DNA of 64,000 bases from Gentiana macrophylla (lineage: Eukaryota > Streptophyta > Magnoliopsida > Gentianales > Gentianaceae), in the NCBI GenBank assembly GCA_026214975.1, contig JAOBSW010001145.1, forward strand, positions 1 through 64,000. The letters run 5' to 3'. The notes under the pieces were generated by a model. It was not told the DNA's origin, did not search any database, and saw only the letters and a list, made by a program, of their open reading frames with translations. Shown here piece by piece: positions 21,167 to 34,268 of the stretch. Each line of letters opens with the position of its first letter. The first letter of the stretch is position 1. The position numbers and the translations under genes were made by a program.

Positions 21167-22541
21167 ACACGGATGTAAAAACTGGACAGAAGAATGAATC
21201 TAAAGCCAGGGAAAATACGGGCTGCGAACAATTTAAACTACAACTAAACCTAAGATGCAATAAGAAAATTTGACTAAACTAAACAATTCAAGTTTTAGGG
21301 GATTAAATTCAGATTATAACGAGCAAACGAGCAATTGATCCACCTATCCTATCAACATTCAATTCCTAATCAGATTAATTCGTGACTTCTAACCAAGTTG
21401 TGATTCACCTCATCTAAAGTACGAACCCTAATTTCTTAGATAGTCCATCTATTAATCTCTATCTTTCGATCTAAGATTAACGCTTTTTCTAACCAAAGAT
21501 GTGAACTTTAACGTTTCTAATCTAGAAATCTAACCTATTAACTCTCGTTATGTAGATCAAATAACTATTCTTTTATCATGGGGATCTAGGGTTTACATGA
21601 TTTTCATCAAATTAAAACAATCAAGCATGCACATCTTTCGATATAATTGCAATAAACATTCAAACATGATAAAGAAACAACTTGTATTAAAAACTCACAA
21701 ATTAATCAAGATTCGAATCTGAATAGTTGACGGATAGGCTTCACAACGCTCGTTCAAGGGCTTTTAGCCTCTAAGCATCCTCTTGAAAGCTTGGAATTGT
21801 TGAAGAAAAGAACATAAAACTAACTAATTTAATCTAGGATTTAAGTGCATAAAACTGAAGGAAAAGTATGTAAAAACGCAGCCTGAGCCGCCCCTAGGAT
21901 TAGGGTTTTGAGTAATGTGTAATGATATCCCCCTAGGGTTGAAAATAGCGCTGGTATTTATAGAAAATAAAGTCGGCTGTGCTGAGGCGGTGGACGGACG
22001 CCCGTCTGGATGTATGGACGCCTGTCCAGATTGTATAAACTTCTTCGAGTCGGGTCGAGTCTTCATCAGACGCCCGTCCTTCACAAAATTGGACGCTCGT
22101 TCACTGAAAATCTGAACATCCTGAACCAAATTTCTCCTCCTGGACGCTCGTCCACATCTTCAGACGCTCGTCCACTCTGGACGCCAGTCCAGGATTGACT
22201 TAATCTTGATCTTTCCATACTTATCTCTTTTTCTTCAATTCAAATCATCATTATCTCTTCTATCATCAATGTAATTCAACTCTTATCTCTTTTTGATCAT
22301 CATTTGAGCATCAACACATGTACCTATAACACATCAAAACATCGCAAAACGTAATATCATCCAAATAATCATAAAATCGAAATTAAAACACCAAAATTAA
22401 CCTATTTTGCGAATAACTCCTTAAAAACCTCATTTACTCAATAAGTCCATTAAACACTCGTTTCTTATGCAAATTTATACAAATATAAGGGAAATTATCA
22501 TAAAATATATCAATATAAATCGTATAAATTCACCCTTAACA

Positions 22542-25183
22542 GCAGTTTAGCCTCTTTCTTTGTCATCAAGTATCGCAAAGCAGCGTGATCAGTCCACACA
22601 ACTACTTGAGCACCCAACAAGTAACTACGAAACTTGTCCATAGCAAAGACTACGGCCAATAATTCCTTTTCAGTCATCGTGTAGTTTACTTGAGACGGAT
22701 TCAGTGTGTGACTGGCATAATAGATTGGCTGGAATTTCCCTTTTATTCTCTGTCCTAAGACTGCACCAACAGCATAGTTTGATGCATCGCACATAAGCTC
22801 GAAAGGTAGATTCCAGTCAGGCGAAATAAGGATCGGCGCAGAGATTAATCGACTCTTAAGCTCCTCAAACGCTTGCTTGAAACTTTCATCAAAATCAAAT
22901 ACAACGTCTTCTTTAAGGAGTGTAGACAGGGGCTTGGCTATCTTGGAAAAGTCTTGAATGAATCTCCTATAGAATCCGACATGTCCAAGAAAACATCTGA
23001 CTTCGCGCACATTCTTAGGATAACTCATCTTCTCGATAGCTTCCACTTTGGCTCTGTCTACCTCAATACCTTTGGCGGAGATCTTGTGGCCAAGAACTAT
23101 TCCCTCAGCTACCATGAAATGGCACTTTTCCCAGTTTAGGACTAAGTTCTTTTCCACACATCTGGATAAGACATGGTCAAGGTTGTCAAGACAATCATCG
23201 AAGGATTGACCAAAGACCGAAAAGTCATCCATGAAGATTTCCATACACTTTTCAACTAGCCCGTCAAAGATAGCCAGCATACATCTTTGGAATGTAGCTG
23301 GGGCATTGCAAAGACCAAATGGCATCCGCCTGTAAGCGAATGTACCATAAGGGCAGGTGAAAGTGGTCTTTTCTTGGTCAACAGGATCTATCGGTATCTG
23401 AAAATATCCCGAATATCCATCCAGAAGCTTGTGAGAACGCGTGTCCCGCCAGACGCTCAAGCATCTGATCAATGAACGGAAGGGGAAAATGATCTCTCAT
23501 GGTTACTTCATTGAGCTTTCTGTAATCAATGCAGACTCTGTAACCAGTAACAAGCCTCAATGCTATTTCTTCTCCATTCTCATTCTTCTCAATCGTAATT
23601 CCACCTTTCTTAGGAACTACCTGAGTCGGGGATACCCATTCACTATCAGCGATGGCATATATGATACCCATATCTAAAAGCTTGATGATTTCTTTCTTAA
23701 CCACCTCTTGCATATGAGGGTTGAGCCTCCTCTGGGGCTGTCTAACACATTTCGCACCCTCATTAGTCTTGATCTTATGCATACAGATGTCGGGAGATAT
23801 CCCTCTGATATCTCCTACTTTCCACCCAAAGGCTCTCTCGTTCTTTTTCAAGACGTTTACCAGCTTCATTTCTTCTAATCGAGACAGCTTGGCAGATATA
23901 ATTAATGGAAGCTTGTCACCTTCTCTTAAGAACACATACTTTAGATGTTTAGGCAACGGCTTCAGTACTAGATCTGCAGGAGGGTCTTCCAAACTTGATT
24001 TGAGATCTCCACTTTTCAACTCAACATCACTGAGTTTACTTAGTGGTCCCACTGCCAAAGCTTCTCCTTTCAACAACTCATTCTCAAATTCAGCTTCTAA
24101 CTGTTCTAGATTCACCACACCATGATTCTTCAGCTTCTCAACTAGTCGCTCGTATTCAGTCGTAACAGCCATGACTTGCTTTTCCATGGAATCATTGAAG
24201 TCATCAGACATATCGTCAATGGAGAAGCCGGTCGGTCTTTCAGAGGGTTTCTGGCTAGCTTTGAAAATGTTGTAACTCACCTCTTGATCACCAACATGTA
24301 TCGTCACTTGCCCACCATCACAGTCAATGAGGGCTCTGGCTGTAGATAGAAAAGGTCTTCCAAGAATTAGAGGGACATTCTCATCCTTTTCTATGTCCAG
24401 AACGTACCAGTCAACCGGGAAGGTAAATCTATCAATTTGAACTAATACGTCCTTTAATATTCCCGCAGCTTTCTTGGAAGATCTATCCGCGGATTGAAGA
24501 TTCATGGTAGTAGGTTCTAGAAGATTGTCCAACCCAAGTTGTTTGCAGACAGACAATGGCATCAGGCTTATGGATGCACCCAGGTCACATAAAGAGTTTG
24601 GGAAGACTAGGCCTCCCATCAGTAATCTGAGAACAAATTTCCCAGGGTCACACTTCTTGATTGGTAGATCTTCATAATTGATCATAGAGCAATCCTCACC
24701 AATCAACCGATCCATGTCTGCTAACTTCTTCCTAGAAGAAACAACATCCTTGATGAATTTGGCATACTTAGGCATCTTCACCAAAACCTCGGATAATGGA
24801 AGATTAATCTGAGTATTTTTCAGAAGGTTCAGCACTTTTTCATACTTTTTATCCTCACTCAAGGAGATGTTGCCTTTTCTAGGTGGAAATGGAAGCTTGT
24901 TCAAGTCACTCTCAGAAAAGACTTTCTTCGAGGAGGAACTGACAGCTTTGTCTTCCAAGTCCTTCCACCTCACCACTTTTTCAGTCTTCTTACCAGTCAG
25001 GGGATCAGCCTCCTGATTCTCACTTGATTCTTCATTCCTCAGGGGTTCAGCCACCTGAGGACTTCCAACTCTTTCACCTCTCAGGGGATCAACCACCTGA
25101 GTATTCTCTTGCAGCCAAGGGGAACGTAGGTGCTCGACTTCCCCTCCAACCTTATCACTTGCAGGAGGGGTTAGTGGTTTCCC
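22542..25183 (-). pseudogene. pol: Pol 5' half (protease, reverse transcriptase, RNase H), element C
   Basis: After the frameshift site the frame runs open through the ADPL-type repeats, the protease ([13 protein letters not shown], then [14 protein letters not shown]) and the start of the RT ([20 protein letters not shown]). A small indel near 23430 shifts the frame. The rest of the RT ([14 protein letters not shown]) and RNase H ([21 protein letters not shown]) is open down to TKKEAK, where element B interrupts. It continues at 3532. Apart from the indel and the insertion this half is well preserved. Confidence 0.88.
25141..25183 (-). promoter_or_regulatory. -1 ribosomal frameshift signal at gag-pol junction, element C
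   Basis: GGGAAAC on the minus strand at 25177-25183, a six-base spacer containing the gag stop (TAA here, TAG in B and E), then a stem-loop at 25141-25170. Only the outer seven pairs (CCCCTCC/GGAGGGG) are kept. Confidence 0.72.
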
Positions 25184-26884
25184 TGGTTCGGGAGACCACT
25201 TAGTTGTGTACCAGATCTTAGGTTCATTGCACTAGCCTCTTATCTACCATACGGAATTGAAGGTACCAGGTCAGTGCATTGGCTATGATTTAAATCGGCT
25301 TGAGCAACTTGACCACCCTTTGGATTTTTTTCTGTGAAGCTGGGCAAATGCCCGGGGGGTCTAGAAGCTAACTGTTCAGCCAACTGCCCTAATTGCCTCT
25401 CAAGATTTTTGTTTGTGCTCATCAGGAGTTGGATGTTTTTACTTTGCTCCTCCACTTTAGCTTCAAGAGTATTGGGGTGAGAGGGGCCTTGAGAGTTTTG
25501 GAAGTTTTGCGGAAGAGGTTGGCCAGACTGACTTTGAATTACAGAATTGGCATTGTTTGGCCAATTCTGATTGAACCTTTGATTCTGATTGGAAAAATTA
25601 GTATTACAGTTCGATTGAAATTAGGGTTCTATTGAAATTTCGATTTTGGTTAAAGCCACGATTCTCGATAATTACCTTGGCGAAGAATTGATTGTTAAAC
25701 CTCTGATTTTGCTGGCCATAGAAAGCATTTACTTCAGCATTCTGTCCATTCAGAGGACAGAGAAGAGATGTATGCGCCACATTGTCACAGTTCTGACATG
25801 TGACTGTATTATACTGTCCATTGTCATGAACAGTATTAACTTGATAAGCAGAGGGGGAGACAAATTGACACTGGCCAACTATATGACCAGTCTGACAACA
25901 ATTTTCACAGTACAAAACTTGAGAGTTCTGTTGAAAGGAAGGATTCGGATTGATCGGATTGGGAGAAATTTGAGAAGCTGTCATCTGCTTTTGCAGCATG
26001 GCGATCAGACTTTGCATATTCACCTCCTCGATCTTGGGAGGAGGAGGTGCTTGGATAGCTTGATACGAGGGGGCATAGTTGTATTTGGCAATATCCTCGA
26101 ACAATGCCCACCCCTCTTCAGGTGTTTTCTTTAAGAATACCCCACCAGAAGAACTATTGACCATGCCCTTTGTGAGCTCGGTCAATCCACTGAAAAAAAT
26201 ATTGACTTGCCTTTGTAGCGGCAAGTCATGATGGGGACACTTTCTAAGAAGAGATTTAAACCTCTTCCAACACTCGAAAAATGACTCATTTTCCTTCTGG
26301 CAAAAAGTGAAAATATCACTTAGACACTGGGCTGTCTTAGAAGGTGGGAAGTATTGACTCAGGAACTCTTTCTCGAGTTCCGCCCAAGTAGTGATGGTTT
26401 CAGAGGGGAGAGAATGGTACCACTCTTTTGCCTCCCCTCGTAAGGAAAATGGAAACAGTTTAAGTTTTAAAGCATCCTCACTTACTCCTTGGATGCGAGT
26501 TGTACCGCATATCTCTAGAAACGTGTGTAAGTGAGTATGAGGATTTTCTGACTGAAACCCGTGAAAAATCGATGCATGCTGCATCATCTGGATAAGCCTA
26601 GGTTTCAGTTCAAAGGTAGGTGCATTAATGGTTGGTAGAACGATAGCCGGGTTGACCCTGACTTCGCCAGGCATGGCGTAATCAGCCAACGTACGTCTAT
26701 CTTCAGCAGCCATAATGACTATGTTTCCGATCTCCCGAGCTAGATCTCGCTCGATATCTCGATCGACTGTGTTCTCTTCGTCAGGGAGGTCCGCAAAACG
26801 GAGCCTTCTCCTGTTTGGTCGGACTATGGTCCGCTCGAGGTCATGGGTATAGAGTAGTGGCCCCTTTTGACTCCGAGTTTGCAT
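25178..26884 (-). pseudogene. gag: Gag, element C
   Basis: It starts MQTRSQKGPLLYTHD at 26884. The arginine-rich and capsid regions (TLADYAMPGEVRVNPAI, FLEICGTTRIQGVSEDALK, KEFLSQYFPPSKT) are open. Two zinc knuckles are intact, CENCCQTGHIVGQC and CQNCDNVAHTSLLC. The frame breaks near 25610-25640 in the low-complexity Asn/Phe region, and a stop replaces a lysine codon near 25240. Gag coats the RNA and forms the particle. The gag terminus is the stop inside the frameshift signal. Confidence 0.87.
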
Positions 26885-26950
26885 AAACCGAGACCAAATT
26901 CTAGTTGTCTAACGAGAACGAACAGATAGGGAAAATAATGGACGACAGAC

Positions 26951-27110
26951 CAGATGGGCGTCCAAGTTACTGGACGGGCGTCTGCCTGGAGAATGAACAG
27001 GACGGGCGTTCGGATAACCGGACGCTCGTCTAACTGATAAAATAAATGAATAAAGTTATAAAAATAGACCGGACGGGCGTCCACCACCCCAGACGCCCGT
27101 GTACTGGTAC
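26951..27110 (-). repeat. ACGNNCGT palindromic-word array in gag leader, element C
   Basis: Six words in 160 bases between PBS and gag, for example ggacgggcgtctg, ggacgctcgtcta and ggacgggcgtcca. Confidence 0.8.
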
Positions 27111-27210
27111 AAAATCGAAACAGAAACTCTTATCTTACAAAAACAGAACTAAAAACACAATATCTAATTTAGATTACTAACGAAAATAAAAACTAGACAA
27201 CCGTCCGGTT

Positions 27211-27227
27211 CCCCGGCAACGGCGCCA
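27211..27227 (-). other. Primer binding site (tRNA-Asp), element C
   Basis: TGGCGCCGTTGCCGGGG on the minus strand, a few bases inside the 5' LTR, identical to that of B. Confidence 0.9.
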
Positions 27228-27233
27228 AAAACT

Positions 27234-28798
27234 TGTCACGGATTTTATCAATGAAAAACAAACAAGTAATAAATTAAATCCGGTATACCCCAAGTGCAGG
27301 GATCGTAGTATAGAGGTTGATACCGGGTCGATCTTACGGGGAATCGGGGTTGTTTAATCTAGTTTTTATTATCTAACCTAAAGCTATGTCACGATTACTA
27401 CTAAAAAGAAACGGAAATAAAACAGTGAAAGCTAAAACGAAAAACGAAACTAACAATAAAAGTAAACTGGACAGAAGATCGAGATCTAAATCCAGGGAAA
27501 TATGGTTGCGAACAAATTAACTAAACTAAATCTATTCTAAGTTTATTATGAAGCAAAGGTTGCAGTTTTACTAAGCAATTCGAATTCGAGTGGTTTAATC
27601 AATATTTTACGAACGAACAAGCGATTGATCCACCTATCCTACAACAATCAATCTCTATCCCGATTATCTCGTGATTTCTAATCATGTTGTGATTCACCTA
27701 GCCAAGGTATGAACTCCTAATTTCTTAGAAAAGTTCGTTTCTTAATCTTCTATCTCTCGATTTTAAAGATTAATGCTTTCAAAACAAGGTGTAAGATTTC
27801 TCAATCTAGTTATCTAGAAATTCAACCTATTTAACTCTCGTTATTTTAGGTTAAAGATCTAATCTTTATTATGGTGATCTAGGGCTTAATAACGATTTTC
27901 ATCAACATTAAACATCACACATGCAAGCATCTTTCGATATAATTGCATAAAAACAAGATAAACATAATAAAGATACAACTTTGATAAGAAAAACTCACAA
28001 GATAATCAAGAACGAAACTGAATTGTTGATAGGACGGCTTCACAATGCTTGTTCAATGGAGGTCTAGCCTCTAAACATCACCTTTGAGCTCGAAATTGTT
28101 TGAGTAAAAGTACATAAAAAGTATTTGAGTAAAAACTGTTTGTAAACTAAGGAAAAACGCAGCTCAGCCGCCCCTAGGGTTTAGGGTTCGAATATATGGT
28201 GATTTATGTGGAGAAAACCGCAGCTATTTATAGATTTTCAAGTCGGTTCCGCTAAGTCGGCGCTCGGACGCTCGTCTGGATGGGTGGACGCCCGTCCAGC
28301 TTGTATAAACTTCTTCGAGTCGGGCCGAGCTGGATCAGACGCCCGTCCTTCTTTATTTTGGACGCTCGTCCACTAAATTTGGGAGAACTCTGAATCAAAT
28401 TGCTTCTTCTGGACGCCCGTCCACTGGACGGAGAACGGAACGCACGTTCACTTGATCAAAAATCCGGATTTCCTCATCTTTATCTCTTTCCTTCTATGCA
28501 AATCTCCCTTATCTCTTTTCCATCAATTAGATTCAACATTTATCTTCATTGAATCATCTTTTGAGCCGCAATTTTGCATCTACAAGTCATTGAAAACATC
28601 GCAAAAATGTAATAATGTCCAAATAAACATAAAATCATCAACAAAACACATAAATTAACCAATTTTGCGATTAACCCGTTTAAAAACTCATTCGCTCAAT
28701 AAATCAATTAAACACCTAATTTCTATGCGAATTATACGAATATGGAGAGTATTGTGACAAAATATAACGATATAGATCGTATAAAATCACCCTTAACA
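27234..28798 (-). repeat. 5' LTR of element C
   Basis: 1,565 bases, TGTTAAGGG...CCGTGACA on the minus strand. It aligns with the LTRs of B and E but is clearly diverged from both, so C is a distinct and probably older insertion, as its being the host of B also requires. Confidence 0.9.
28225..28451 (-). promoter_or_regulatory. LTR promoter of C: TATA box plus palindromic-word array
   Basis: TATAAATA at 28225-28232 (minus). The upstream array at about 28264-28451 has six words such as ggacgctcgtctgg, ggacgcccgtcca and agacgcccgtcct. Confidence 0.65.
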
Positions 28799-30981
28799 CA
28801 ACTCTTCCAGACCCTCACCTGGTTGTTGAGGTGGTGGTGAATGTGCTATCTCAACTGGCTCATCTGCCCCCTCACCTAGTTTTTGAGGTGGTGGTGAAAG
28901 TGCTATCTCAACTGGCTCATCCGCCCCAATCCCCCCTCAACCGGTGGATCCAGCAATGGAGAACCCCCGGGTGGAGGAGGAGAAACATTGTACCCGTCAT
29001 CCATCCAAAAATTGGGTAGAAGGAGAATAAGCCACAACCCCCTCGGCCTGAGGAGAGAATGGGAAAACGTGCCCATAAAATTTCATATCTCGGGACACAA
29101 AAATCTCCTCAAAGTCGAGATCATACAAAGTCCATCCTATCTTTGCAAAGGGATATCCCAGAAAAAACGCACTTACGACTCATGGGCATAACATAAACTA
29201 CCGAGAACACGAAGCATAGATAAATCTGGTGGCTTTCCAAACAAGACCTCATGGGGAGTTTTGTAATTCAGAACACTCGATGGGGTACAATTAATAATAC
29301 GGGAGGCTGCCAACACATACTCTCCCCAAAACATTAACGGTAAGTGACCCTCAAATCGAAGGGCCCGGGCAACGTTCAAAATATGTTGGTGTTTACATTC
29401 AACACGTCCATTCTGTTGTGGGGTAGCTACAAAAGAAGATTAAAAAATGATGCATTGTTCACGAAAGTAATGAAGCAATTTTCGAAATTCGGTTCCATTA
29501 TCACTACGAACACGTTTATTAGTAACATCAAATTGTCGTGAAATCAAAGCCACAAAGTCTAAAAATACTGTTTCAACCTCTACTTTATTTAAAAGAAAGT
29601 AAACCCAAACTAATCGTCAACAAGGGTCAAGAAATAAGTAGCACAACACGTAGAAGGAGTATTATAAGGTCCCCACAAGTCACAATGAACAAGTTCAAAA
29701 ATACGGCTAGCACGACTCTCACTCAGTGTAAAATGTTCACGATGATGCTTAGCCCGAAAACAGACATCGCAACCTTCTTCATTTAAATATTTGGAAACAG
29801 TAATATTAGGAATATTCTTAAGGACCTTTTCAGAAGGGTGACCAGCCTTGGTGCCAAAAATTTGCAGATTTCCCGCCATCAATGGCCAAAACCCGAACCT
29901 CCGGAACGCCCATGAACAGAAAAAGTCCATCCACACGCTCTGCCAATCCAATCAATTCCTCGTCACTCGGTTCTGCATAACACATAATTTTCCCTTAAGG
30001 TGCAGAACACAATCAATATCATCCTGAAATTGGGCAACCGATATCAAGTTGCAATTCAATTTGGGCACGTATAAGACATTTTTTAAGCATAAATTTCTGG
30101 GCAACATCACACTCCCTTCACGAGTCGCCACTGATGCACTCCCATCAGTTAACCCAATCAGACACTGAACAATTGGTCTTGGATCAACGAGTGATTCAAA
30201 AAAACCAGTCACGTGATGTGTTTCTCCTATGCCAACAATCCACGCAAACTTACCTGTCAAGCGGTCCTATGATTTAGGAAAGGTCAAATGATCTAAAATG
30301 GTCTGCCATTGGGCTGGTGTGATATTACCGAGCCCGGATTGCTCCAAACTCTTGGGTCGAGCCGAAGAAGTGGGCTGATCCGAGCCCAACACAGCACCTA
30401 CAACAACAGTGCTCATCTTCGGCTGAATAGAAATCAAACCTGCTCCTCGCCGTCGTTCGCCTCCACCGGTCCGATCACCTCCGTGGCGGCGGGAAGAGAC
30501 AGGTTTCATCTTGTCCTTCGATTTCCAGGTTCGATTCTGAATCAATCGGAAGTTCCACGACTATCATGGTCGTCATATCTCCTTCAATCAAGGCGGCCGA
30601 GTTCGAGTTCTCGTCATCGTCTGTTGCTCTTGCTTCCATGGCAAATTCCAGCCATGTTCTTCCGTTTCCTTTTCTTTTCTCTCTTTTTTTCGTTTGTTAG
30701 TTTGTTCTGTCAGAAAGGTAAACGCCCTCTCAAATTTCACAAAACAATTAAGTTGACATTTGCTTTATCGGCATATCATATAATATACCAACCGTTGTGC
30801 TTGTGCAATTGTTTGCAAGAAATCTCCGCCTTTACTCATTTTTTTTAAGCCTTCTCCGCCTCCGCACACCCAATTTTAAACGCCCTTTGATCTGTCTGTT
30901 GGACAAATATAGGCTTTTGCAATTTAGATCTCGATCAAAAAATCATAGGCTTTCAAGGGGATTAATCTGGCTCCGATACCA
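28799..30981 (-). pseudogene. Degraded Ty1/copia element F: gag end, protease, integrase
   Basis: Minus strand, from the PBS leftwards. The initiator-Met-like PBS TGGTATCGGAGCC is at 30969-30981. Gag remnant is at about 30267-30545. Protease (30260-29952) has WIVGIGETHHVTG, in which the catalytic Asp of the usual DSG is Gly. The integrase zinc region has HPSEKVL and CDVCFRAKHHREHF, and the core has VHCDLWGPYNTPS and [18 protein letters not shown]. The integrase/RT linker near 28810-28960 contains a short tandem repeat (GADEPVEIA twice). Many stops and shifts. The RT half lies beyond element C, outside the window. Confidence 0.8.
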
Positions 30982-31445
30982 TGTCAAGAAGTTTGGAGAA
31001 AATATTTCACATCTTATTCATCAATACAATAGAACAATATTTATAGTATAATCTAGGGTTTCATTTCCTATCCGTAATTACCAAGCTATCCTTACTAAAA
31101 TAATTACAAAATACAACATATTATATTCCAATATATCGTAATAGTTGTAGCACTATATACGGTAGATTTATCAAGTTGAGAACCCCTCGAACTTTCCATC
31201 TTTTATTTAAGTGTGTTCTTATTGGCATCAAAAAGCAAACAGATAAGAGGAGAATATTTTCTCATACATTCATCTTGGTACACACCTCAGTTCATATAGC
31301 AACATTCTCTAACAGATTATAACACTTGGTCCACTAACATAATGCCAAGTGTCTAAACTAAATCTAGTGATAGATCCTCATGGATAAACACCATCATTTA
31401 ACATTATATTCCAACATTAAACATTATATTAATTAATTCCTAACA
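30982..31445 (-). repeat. Copia LTR shared by elements F and H
   Basis: 464 bases, TGTTAGGAATTAATT...TTCTTGACA on the minus strand. On its left is a PBS (start of F); on its right is a polypurine tract AGCTTGAGGGGGGA (end of H). One LTR therefore serves as the 5' LTR of F and the 3' LTR of H. Confidence 0.75.
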
Positions 31446-32761
31446 TCCCCCCTCAAGCTAAAGGTAGGAACAACTAGTACATTTAGCTTGGTTCTGAACT
31501 CCTCCAACATAGGACCTGGGAGTGCTTTAGTTAGGGCATCTGCTATCTGCATAGAAGAGGGCACAAAGCATACTGCTAGTTGTTTGTTGATCACTTGATC
31601 CCTCGTATAGTGAACATCAACCTCTATGTGTTTGGTCCTTGCATGATACACTGGGTTGTGAGCAAGGAAAGTGGCACTTAAGTTGTCACACCAGGCAACT
31701 GGAACACTGGTTAGTTGAATCTGCATTTCCAGAAACAGTTGCTTGATCCATGTCAGTTTTGAGGATAAATTGGCCAAGGATTTGTATTCAGATTCTGCAC
31801 TTGACCTAGAAACAACACTCTGTTTCTTTGAGCTCCAAGAAACCAGGGATTTTCCAATGTAAACATAGTAACCTACAAAAGACTTCCTATCTGGGGGATA
31901 GCAGGCCCAATCAGCATCACAAAAACCTGTCAGTTGAGTAGGACCAGAAGCACTGAAAAACAGACCATAATGTAATGTACCCTTCACATATCTCAAAATC
32001 CTTTTAAGTGCTTGCCAGTGTATCTGTGTAGGACTCTGCATATACTGGCTAAGATAATTCACAGAATAGGCAAGATCAGGTCTTGTGTTGGTTAAGTATT
32101 GTAGTCCTCTTGTAGCACTTCTGTAGATAGTAGGATGCTTCATTGGCTCAGCTTGATCTGGGAGCAGATGTTGGCCAGGTACCATAGGTGTTGAACATGG
32201 CTTGATGCGATCAAGTTGTAGTCTCTTTAGGAGCTGTGATGCATAATGTCCATGTGTTAAGTACAACCCTGCTGAAGTTCTGTGTGCTTCCATCCCCAGA
32301 AAATGGGATATTGACCCATATCTTTCAGTGCAAATTTTGAATTTAACATATCAACAAACTTCTTGATCAGCTTCTGTGAGCTACCTGTCACCAATATGTC
32401 ATCTACAGACTAAAACATACAACAAATGTTCATTAGTCTTAAGAACAAAAAGAGATGAATCTGATTTTGATTGGTTGAAACCCCAGTGCAACATCTGTAG
32501 TCTTAGGGCAGCAAACCATGTTCTAGGAGCTTGTTTATGTCCATACAAGGCTTTATGGAGCTTACAAACATAATGTGGCTTGTTCTTATCAACAAAGCCC
32601 TCTGGTTGTTCCATATAGACATCCTCCATCAGTGGTCCATTAAGAAAAGCATTGTCAATGTCAACTTGATGAATATGCCAGTTCAAGTTGACTGCTAAGG
32701 CCAGGACAACTCTGGTAGTAGAGGCTTTGGCCACTGGACTAAAGGTTTCTGTAAAATCCAC
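31433..32761 (-). pseudogene. Copia element H: reverse transcriptase and RNase H
   Basis: RT block 32399-32761 begins ETFSPVAKASTTR and has FLNGPLMEDVYMEQPEGF and KALYGHKQAPRTW. The frame breaks at the YVDD catalytic motif (near 32400). The second block, 31433-32293, holds the connection (CSTPMVPG), NTRPDLAYSVNYLSQ and a complete RNase H (GFCDADWA, SSAESEYKSLA, ARTKHIEVDVHYTRD, ADALTKALP). Its stop lies inside the LTR, overlapping the polypurine tract. Confidence 0.85.
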
Positions 32762-32967
32762 ACCATAAGTCTGATGAAATCATTTGGCAACCAGTCTTGC
32801 CTTGTGCTTGATGGTTGTTCCATCAGGTCTGATTTTCAATTTAAACACCCATCTACAGCCAACAGGATTTTGTTTGTTGTGTGGAGGCACTATAGTCCAG
32901 GTTTCATTTTTTGCAGTGCATTAAATTCAGTGACCATAACAGCTCTCCATTCAGTGCTGTTCAATGC

Positions 32968-34268
32968 TTATGAGACCTTGGTTGGTTCAGACAGGTGATC
33001 TGGGAGTATGGAGGACTGAATTTGGGCATAGTAGGTTTTTGGTTTAAAAATTTCACTTTTAGAACGTGTTTGCATAGGATGACCCTGTGTTGAAGGCTGT
33101 GGTGAAGATTCACTGGTTTGATCTAGGATATGGTCATTTTGTGCTAAAACATTGGATTGAGCTTCTGAATTAGGACTAAGAGATACAGAAGCATGAGTGG
33201 ATAAGGTATTGTCTTGTATAGGACTAGAGTTCTGGACTGGACTGAGGTTGGGTGTAGGAGAGGGTGAGAATTCATGTATTGGAGAAGCAGGACTGGATTG
33301 CACACTAGGGTCCGGTTCACATGTTGAAACAGGAGCAGGTTCATCAGTTACTTCACCAGATAATGGCCTTGCAGCAGTGGACATAGGTAGAGAGATGATG
33401 GTGGATAGTTCAGGGTCAAAAATGACTTCCCTATGAGGTCCTAGTAGGAATTTTTCTCTAAAGGGGAACTCTGACTCATTGAAGACCACATTCCTAGTTA
33501 TGAACACTCTTCTTGATTCATCTAGACATTTGTAGCCTTTTTGGTGAGGACTAACACCTAAGTAGGTACATTTTGTGGTGTGAAACTTAAACTTAACAGT
33601 ATGGAAAGGCTTGAGATGTGGAAAACATGCAAATTTGTAATCTGGCTTCTTGTTATACAGAACTTCAAAAGGAGATTTGAGAATAATAACAGGAGTAGGA
33701 AGTATATTAATGACAGAAACAGCTTCAACAAAGCTATCCCACCAAATTTTCAAAGGTAAGGATGCTTGTAATAGTTGTGTCAGTCCTAATTCAGTTATGT
33801 GTCTGTGTTTTCTCTCTACCCTACCATTTTGTTGATGGGCATGAGGACAAGGATGCCTGAATTGTATTCCTTGTTCTTTGAGATAAGGTGTAAGATTCCT
33901 ATACTCTCCCCCCAATCTGTTTGTAAACACTTAATCTTGGTGGAAAACTGATTCTCAGCCAGACTTTTAAATTGGAGAAAGACAGTATAAACTTTAGATT
34001 TTAGTTTCAAAGGGAAAATCCAAGTGTACCTGGACCAGTCATCAACAAAGATGACATAGTAATGAAAACCAGATACAGATGGAATGGGAGCAGGCCCCTA
34101 GAGGTCAGAATGAATCAGTTCAAGAACAACATAAGCATGTGAATTAGAATTAGGATAAGGTAAGGCATGGCCTTTACCATATTGACAAGCATCACAAAAA
34201 TCATGGTTTCCATTAATATCAACATTACAAGACTTCAGAATCTGATTTAAAACAAGTTTGGATGGATG
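32968..34268 (-). pseudogene. Copia element H: integrase
   Basis: The zinc region (HPSKLVLNQIL, CDACQYGKGH) lies at 34098-34268. A break follows, then the core at 32968-33930 with FTNRLGGEYRNL (D of the usual TDxGGE lost), HAHQQNGRVERKHRHI, LGVSPHQKGYKC and a long Ser/Pro linker. N-terminal parts (gag, protease) and the 5' LTR are missing: similarity stops near 34268 where unrelated coding sequence begins. Confidence 0.83.

Larger units (their letters stand above)
3533..22541 (-). mobile_element. Athila-like Ty3/gypsy element B (complete, with two nested insertions)
   Basis: A full-length element on the minus strand: 5' LTR 18050-22541 (interrupted), PBS, leader array, gag, frameshift site, pol, small ORF, env-like ORF, polypurine tract, 3' LTR 3533-5132. 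The target duplication is gcggt (3528-3532) and gcagt (22542-22546), one mismatch apart. Removing B and one duplication restores the pol reading of C around the RNase H/integrase linker. A LINE sits in gag and a gag-only LTR element in the 5' LTR. The LTRs are similar but differ by indels, and pol has several frame breaks, so it is a fairly old copy. Confidence 0.92.
18050..22541 (-). repeat. 5' LTR of element B, split by a nested element
   Basis: The LTR proper is 18050-18265 plus 21172-22541; 18266-21171 is the nested element with one target duplication. It ends CCGTGACA at the PBS side and starts TGTTAAGGG at 22541. TATA at 21955-21962 (minus), with seven ACGNNCGT words upstream at about 21990-22195, three more than the 3' LTR retains. 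Confidence 0.9.
22542..28798 (-). mobile_element. Athila-like Ty3/gypsy element C, 5' portion
   Basis: The 5' part of the element whose 3' part is at 125-3532: 5' LTR 27234-28798, PBS, leader array, gag, frameshift site, first half of pol. It is bounded on the left by element B. On the right, caact (28799-28803) is the expected target duplication, with its partner outside the window. It inserted in a copia element. Confidence 0.9.
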
